From assembly GCA_045542735.1 (NCBI GenBank), contig JAZQLQ010000021.1, positions 124,001 to 188,000 on the forward strand: a stretch of 64,000 nucleotides of DNA, written 5' to 3'. The notes beneath the pieces were generated by a model. The model was not told the origin of the DNA. It did no database searches and saw nothing but the letters and a program-made list of their open reading frames with translations. A program made the translations under genes and the position numbers. Numbering within the stretch: the stretch's first letter is position 1; the number at the start of each line of letters is the position of its first letter. This DNA is from UBA2882 sp045542735 (lineage in GTDB: Bacteria; Bacillota; Clostridia; Lachnospirales; Lachnospiraceae). This document shows, one piece after another, positions 59,494-64,000 of this stretch.

Positions 59494-61140
59494 ATGTCGT
59501 TATTTGGAAAGTTATATATCGGTACATCCGGATTACAAACAAGTCAGAATGCACTTAATACTGTTGCCCATAACTTATCCAATGTTGCGACAGGAGGTTA
59601 TACCAGACAACAGGTAGCGCAAGCTGACAGAACATACAATACCATATCTGTTAATTCCAAGGCGGTTGCAAACCAGCAGACCGGTTTGGGTGTTTATTAT
59701 TCTGAAGCAAGACAGGTAAGGGACTATTTCCTTGACCAGACCTACCGTGAAGAAGTGGGTCGTCAGTCTTTCTATCAGGTATCTTATGATGCTTTCTTGG
59801 AAGTAGAAGACTTACTTGGCGAGTTAAATGGCGAATCTTTTAATGACTCCTTAAACAATTTATGGGAAGCAGTACAGGAATTGGCAAAAGAGCCTTCCAG
59901 TACAGTAAAGCAGGGGCTGTTGGTACAGCGTGCGTCTCAATTTTTGGAGCGTGCAGGCACTGTATATACAGACATGTGTGATTTCCAGGACAATTTAAAT
60001 GATCAGATTAAGGGTGGAGTGGATCGCATTAATTATATTGCGAACCGCATTTATGATTTAAACAATGCCATTTTGCAGATTGAAAGTGGCGGATTTGAAC
60101 GCGCCAACGATTTAAGAGATGAAAGAAATTACCTTCTCGATGAATTGGGAAGTTTGGCAAATATAGAATATAAAGAAGATTTTGACGGTGCTGTGATGGT
60201 TAAGGTGGAAGGCCATCAGCTTATTACCCGCAGTACCACATTTGAAATCGGTGCAGCCATTGATTCTGAGACCGGTTTTTATACACCTTACTGGGTGGCA
60301 GACTCCAAGTCTATCATTCAGGCAGACGGAAGTGCCATTCCGGATATCAGCAACTGTAAAGTATTTGATGTGACATTACCTATTGCTACCGATCGTGATA
60401 CCGATATCGGTAAGGTAAAAGCACAGTTACTTGCCAGAGGTACACACAGAGCAAACTACACTGATTTAAATTCGGATACATACAATGAGACCATTGCACA
60501 GTCTGTTATCATGAATGTTCAGGCGGAATTTGATAAATTGGTTCATTCCGTTGCTACACAGATGAATGCAGTATTAGCAGATGTGGCTGATGCGGACAAT
60601 GGTTACATGGTAGACGGAGATGGTAACCCCATCCAGTTATTTAAAAAGATTGCCACACCGGGATATGATGAGAACGGCAATTACATTGCAGAAGATGAGA
60701 CACCCGGTGAAGAGAGCACTTTATATACCATTGCAAATATGGTAATCAATCCGGAATTAAAGAAAGAAGCGGCATTGCTTGGATTTATCAGACCGGATGG
60801 TAAAGAGGATTATGAGACGGCACACAAACTGCAGGAAGTATTTTCCACAGAGTCCTATACCTTAAATCCCAATGTTACGAACAAGTGTAACCTGATTGAT
60901 TTTTACTCCAATATCGTTACTCAGGTTGCCAACAGCGGATCGGTATTTAAGAGTATTTATAACAACCAGACTACAACTGTGGACAGTACGGAAGCAGCCA
61001 GACAACAGGTTGTTGGTGTGTCGGATGATGAAGAGTTAAACAATATGATTAAGTTCCAAAATGCATACAATGCATCCAGCCGTTTTATCAATGTTATTGA
61101 CGAGATGCTGGAGCACATTATTAATACGCTTGGTACTTAA
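59494..61140 (+). CDS. flgK: flagellar hook-associated protein FlgK, first copy
   Basis: FlgK (HAP1) joins hook and filament outside the cell after export. The N-terminal flagellar rod motif is SGLQTSQNALNTVAHNLSNV (residues 10-29), then GGYTRQQVAQ. The C-terminal coiled coil is EELNNMIKFQNAYNASSRFI. The 548 residues with a variable middle are typical. gaggtg precedes the ATG. A second FlgK-like gene follows 47 bp downstream. Confidence 0.92.
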   Translation: MSLFGKLYIGTSGLQTSQNALNTVAHNLSNVATGGYTRQQVAQADRTYNTISVNSKAVANQQTGLGVYYSEARQVRDYFLDQTYREEVGRQSFYQVSYDAFLEVEDLLGELNGESFNDSLNNLWEAVQELAKEPSSTVKQGLLVQRASQFLERAGTVYTDMCDFQDNLNDQIKGGVDRINYIANRIYDLNNAILQIESGGFERANDLRDERNYLLDELGSLANIEYKEDFDGAVMVKVEGHQLITRSTTFEIGAAIDSETGFYTPYWVADSKSIIQADGSAIPDISNCKVFDVTLPIATDRDTDIGKVKAQLLARGTHRANYTDLNSDTYNETIAQSVIMNVQAEFDKLVHSVATQMNAVLADVADADNGYMVDGDGNPIQLFKKIATPGYDENGNYIAEDETPGEESTLYTIANMVINPELKKEAALLGFIRPDGKEDYETAHKLQEVFSTESYTLNPNVTNKCNLIDFYSNIVTQVANSGSVFKSIYNNQTTTVDSTEAARQQVVGVSDDEELNNMIKFQNAYNASSRFINVIDEMLEHIINTLGT

Positions 61141-61187
61141 GAAAAACAGCTTTTTATACGATAATAATGTAGAGAGGAAGTGAGAAC

Positions 61188-63074
61188 ATGGCATCCACAT
61201 TTTTGGGATTAAACACAGCATATACCGGTTTGACAGCAGCCAACGCCGGATTGAATACAACAGCAAACAATATTTCTAATGTTAATACAGAAGGCTATTC
61301 CAGACAGAAGGTTACACAGCAGGCATCCAATGCCATCCGTTCTTATACATCCTACGGTTGTATCGGTAGTGGTGTAGATACCACAGCCATTGAGAGACAA
61401 AGAGATGCTTTCTACGATTTTAAATATTGGAATAACAATGCAAACGTTGGTGAATTCAGCGAGTTGCAGTATTATATGAAGCAGATTGAGGATTATTTCA
61501 AAGATGATACTACCGTTGACGGTTTCTCAACTATCTTTGAAAAAATGTATACTACTATCGAAGAACTGCAGAAAAACGCCGGTGATGCTACCACCAAAGA
61601 ACAGTTTTTGGGATATGCGCAGAACCTGACTTATTATTTTAATACCATGGCGGCAAACCTGGAACGCATGCAGACAGATGTCAATTTGGAGATTAAAAAC
61701 AAGATTGGTGAGATTAACTCTTATGCAACAGAGATTGCATCCTTAAATAAGCAGATTAATGTTATCGAGATGAATGGCGGCACAGCCAATGAGCTTCGCG
61801 ACCAGAGAGATTTGATTGTCGATAAACTTTCCAAGATTGTAGATACTACAGTGGAAGAGTTCCCTGTTTTGGATACCAGCAACAACAATCGTGACACCGG
61901 CGCTACCCGTTATGTGGTAAAAATTGCCGGAGGACAGACCTTGGTTGATGCGGGCAGATACAATGAGTTGGAATGTAAGGCAAAAACCTATTATGCAGCT
62001 AATAATCAGTCGGATGCAACAGGTCTTTATGATATCTACTGGACTGACGGTAGAGATTTCTCTGTATATAGTAATCAGATTGGCGGCGAGCTTCGTGGTC
62101 TGATTGAGATTCGAGATGGTAACAATGGTGAAAACTTCCAAGGTACCGTTGCAGATGTGGCAAAGAATGCAGAAGGTATCGTAGAAGTTAAGATTGATAT
62201 TACAGCAGATTATCTGAAGGATCTTTCGACCTGTACTTTACCTCCGGATGGTGGTGTACTTCAGCTTGGTAATCAGCAATATTACTTTGATTCCTTCAAG
62301 GTTGTATATAATGATCAGGGTGAGATTTCGCAGTACATATTCCAGATGAGTAATGATACTACTAAGAATCTTTTCCAGCCGGATTCCGGCCGTATCGGTA
62401 AAGAAGCCAGCGTAGGTTATGTGGTTGAATATCAGGGAATTCCTTATTATCAGGAGCAGTTAAATGAATGGTGCCGTTTGTTTGCGGAAGCCTTCAATAA
62501 GATTATTACACAAGAAGGTAGTGTAGATGGATATGGCAATCCTGCTGATGTTGTCTTTGTAGCAGATCAGGCAACAGACAATGTGCAGAGAAAGTTTACA
62601 GATTCCAGACAGCCATTGGTGGATGGAACCGAGATTTCAAGTAAGGGTGACAGCTACTATTATCTGACAGCCAAAAACTTTAATATCAACTCTGATATGG
62701 TGGATGATTCGCAGAAATTGGCAACACGTACACAGGCTACAGAAGGCGAGAGCAAATATGATGTTGTTGAGCAGTTGCTCAAGATGAAAACCGATTCTTC
62801 CATGATGAGTTTCAGAGGTTGTAATGCAGGTGACTTTTTACAGTGCGTATTGGCAGATGTGGCATTGAATGCACAAAGTGCCAATACCTTGACACAGAGT
62901 TATGAAAATATTGCGGGAAGCATTGATAATCAGAGATTATCCATTAGTGGTGTCGACTCGGATGAAGAAGCTTTGAATCTGGTGCAATTCCAGCATTCAT
63001 ATAATCTGGCTTCGCAAATGATTTCCGTATTGGCAGAAGTCTATGACAGACTGATTTTACAGACAGGAGTATAA
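61188..63074 (+). CDS. flgK: flagellar hook-associated protein FlgK, second copy
   Basis: This is a second HAP1-like protein, 628 residues. It has the same rod-type N-terminus (AYTGLTAANAGLNTTANNIS, then NTEGYSRQKVTQQASNA) and the C-terminal DSDEEALNLVQFQHSYNLAS. It differs from the first copy in the middle and is 80 residues longer. Both copies may share the junction, or one may be specialised for another hook or filament type. ggaag precedes the ATG. flgL starts 17 bp after its stop. Confidence 0.92.
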   Translation: MASTFLGLNTAYTGLTAANAGLNTTANNISNVNTEGYSRQKVTQQASNAIRSYTSYGCIGSGVDTTAIERQRDAFYDFKYWNNNANVGEFSELQYYMKQIEDYFKDDTTVDGFSTIFEKMYTTIEELQKNAGDATTKEQFLGYAQNLTYYFNTMAANLERMQTDVNLEIKNKIGEINSYATEIASLNKQINVIEMNGGTANELRDQRDLIVDKLSKIVDTTVEEFPVLDTSNNNRDTGATRYVVKIAGGQTLVDAGRYNELECKAKTYYAANNQSDATGLYDIYWTDGRDFSVYSNQIGGELRGLIEIRDGNNGENFQGTVADVAKNAEGIVEVKIDITADYLKDLSTCTLPPDGGVLQLGNQQYYFDSFKVVYNDQGEISQYIFQMSNDTTKNLFQPDSGRIGKEASVGYVVEYQGIPYYQEQLNEWCRLFAEAFNKIITQEGSVDGYGNPADVVFVADQATDNVQRKFTDSRQPLVDGTEISSKGDSYYYLTAKNFNINSDMVDDSQKLATRTQATEGESKYDVVEQLLKMKTDSSMMSFRGCNAGDFLQCVLADVALNAQSANTLTQSYENIAGSIDNQRLSISGVDSDEEALNLVQFQHSYNLASQMISVLAEVYDRLILQTGV

Positions 63075-63091
63075 CAACGGGAGGTAGCGTA

Positions 63092-64000
63092 TGAGAATTA
63101 CCAATAAAATCATTCAGAATAATGCGGTTACCAATATTAATGTGAATAAAGTAATGGAAGATACGCTGAACACACAGCTGGCTACCGGTAAAAAGGTAAA
63201 CAGACCCAGTGATGACCCGGTTGTAGCGATCCGAGCATTGAGACTTCGTACTAACTTGAGCGAAGTGGATCAGTATTATGAGAAAAATGTGCCGGATGCA
63301 GAAAGCTGGCTGACTATTACAGAAGGTGCTATCAGTACAGCGGTAGAAGTTATTACCAATATGTACAGTGATTGTACAACCGGCTCCGCAGGCTTTAAAA
63401 CCGCGGAAGACCGTTCCAAAATTTTGGAAAACATGAAGGGTCTCCGTGATGAGATTTATGCTATTGGTAATGCAGAAAGTGCAGGACGTTATGTATTTAC
63501 CGGTTATCGCACGGAAATGCCCCTTGCTTTTGAAAAAGATACAACACAGAAGTTTACCATTACAGAGCAGCTTCAGGCAGACTGTGTTGGTGATAAAACA
63601 TATATCGATACCAAAGATTTGACGGAAATCACCGCTTCTAATGCTTTAAATAACGGCACGGTAGAGCAGGATGTTTCAACTAATAATGTGCACCGTATCC
63701 GTTTGGCGTATGAAGATTGTTCGGAAGGTATGGCACCTACGATTTCTTATTACGATGCTACCGGTGCTTTGCAGACGGTGACAGCAGATGTTGTTTCTTT
63801 ATATGACACTGCGCAAGATCCTTATTTATCCCAGCAGAATGCTACGGGAAAGGCAGCAACCTTTATCCCTGAGACCGGTGAATTGATTTTAAGTGATGGT
63901 TTATATACAGACCTTCAGAATGTAAAAGATATTCCGGGCACAACAGATGCAGATGGAAATAATCTGGATGAAGGTGAGATTCGCATTACTTATGAAAAAG
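63092..64000 (+). CDS. flgL: flagellar hook-associated protein FlgL, 3' truncated by window edge
   Basis: FlgL (HAP3) completes the hook-filament junction. The start is ATG 63092 with ggaggt 5 bp upstream. The N-terminus (MRITNKIIQNNAVTNINVNK, LNTQLATGKKVNRPSDDPVV) is the flagellin D0/D1 signature, with RYVFTGYRT later. The frame is open through base 64000 (303 codons visible), so the C-terminal part lies beyond the window. Confidence 0.93.

Noticed and set aside
59494..63074. Frameshifted or split single flgK gene
   Set aside because: Both genes have their own start, complete rod-type N-terminus and complete C-terminal motif, so they are paralogs rather than fragments.

Overview
The window reads as a chromosomal stretch of a motile, low-to-moderate GC Firmicute of class Clostridia, most likely family Lachnospiraceae. 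The grounds are the strong AGGAGG-type ribosome-binding sites, an SAM-I riboswitch and a T-box, single-domain family members typical of that group, a SleB-type hydrolase, two FlgK paralogs and a sigma-28 promoter in front of flgM. No rRNA, tRNA, CRISPR array, IS element or prophage was seen. Genes are dense on both strands, and most sit in short operons separated by clear intrinsic terminators.

Layout. 1-7.9 kb: a 5'-truncated DUF1846 gene, a metallophosphoesterase with an HTH-like tail, a small XRE regulator, a Na+-dependent symporter (minus strand), a membrane EAL phosphodiesterase, a small helical protein and a DHH phosphoesterase. 8-10.5 kb: a TIR / transmembrane / propeller-like protein directly behind the DHH gene. 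10.5-12.9 kb (minus): M18 aminopeptidase and a GT2 glycosyltransferase. 13-16.8 kb: a VWA / MoxR AAA+ / leucine-rich-repeat operon. 16.9-19.1 kb: nucleotide-sugar genes (UDPGP family, galE). 19.2-28 kb: PAQR/hemolysin III protein, hflK-hflC, a small alarmone synthetase, a coiled-coil tail-anchored protein, flavin reductase, an M23 peptidase and murA. 28-36.5 kb: an HD-GYP protein, riboswitch-controlled metK, dnaE, pfkA and a SpoU methyltransferase. 36.5-47.6 kb: proC, an SH3/SleB hydrolase, NfeD-SPFH, argF, birA, coaX, dusB, greA and lysS. 47.7-50.3 kb: an accessory module (HNH nuclease with five homing-associated repeats, and a DUF1016 PD-(D/E)XK nuclease). It is flanked by two copies of the lysS 3' end, which marks an insertion. 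50.4-57.2 kb: two small minus-strand genes, a PlsC-like acyltransferase and a T-box-controlled Asp/Asn-tRNA operon. 57.3-64 kb: a CgeB-like glycosyltransferase and the flagellar late operon flgM-flgN-flgK1-flgK2-flgL (flgL cut by the window end).

The most interesting system is the tRNA operon at 52.3-57.2 kb. GatC appears fused to the C-terminus of AspRS, and GatB looks normal. The GatA-like subunit is short and has lost the Lys and cis-Ser positions of the amidase triad while keeping the nucleophile position. The T-box specifier reads best as AAC (Asn). Together these suggest an Asn-responsive indirect asparaginylation operon with an unusual glutaminase subunit. Other notable items are the lysS-tail duplication around the nuclease module, two adjacent hairpin repeats sharing a core with covarying arms (40.2-40.6 kb), a roughly 210-bp imperfect palindrome downstream of murA, and the DHH-TIR gene pair.
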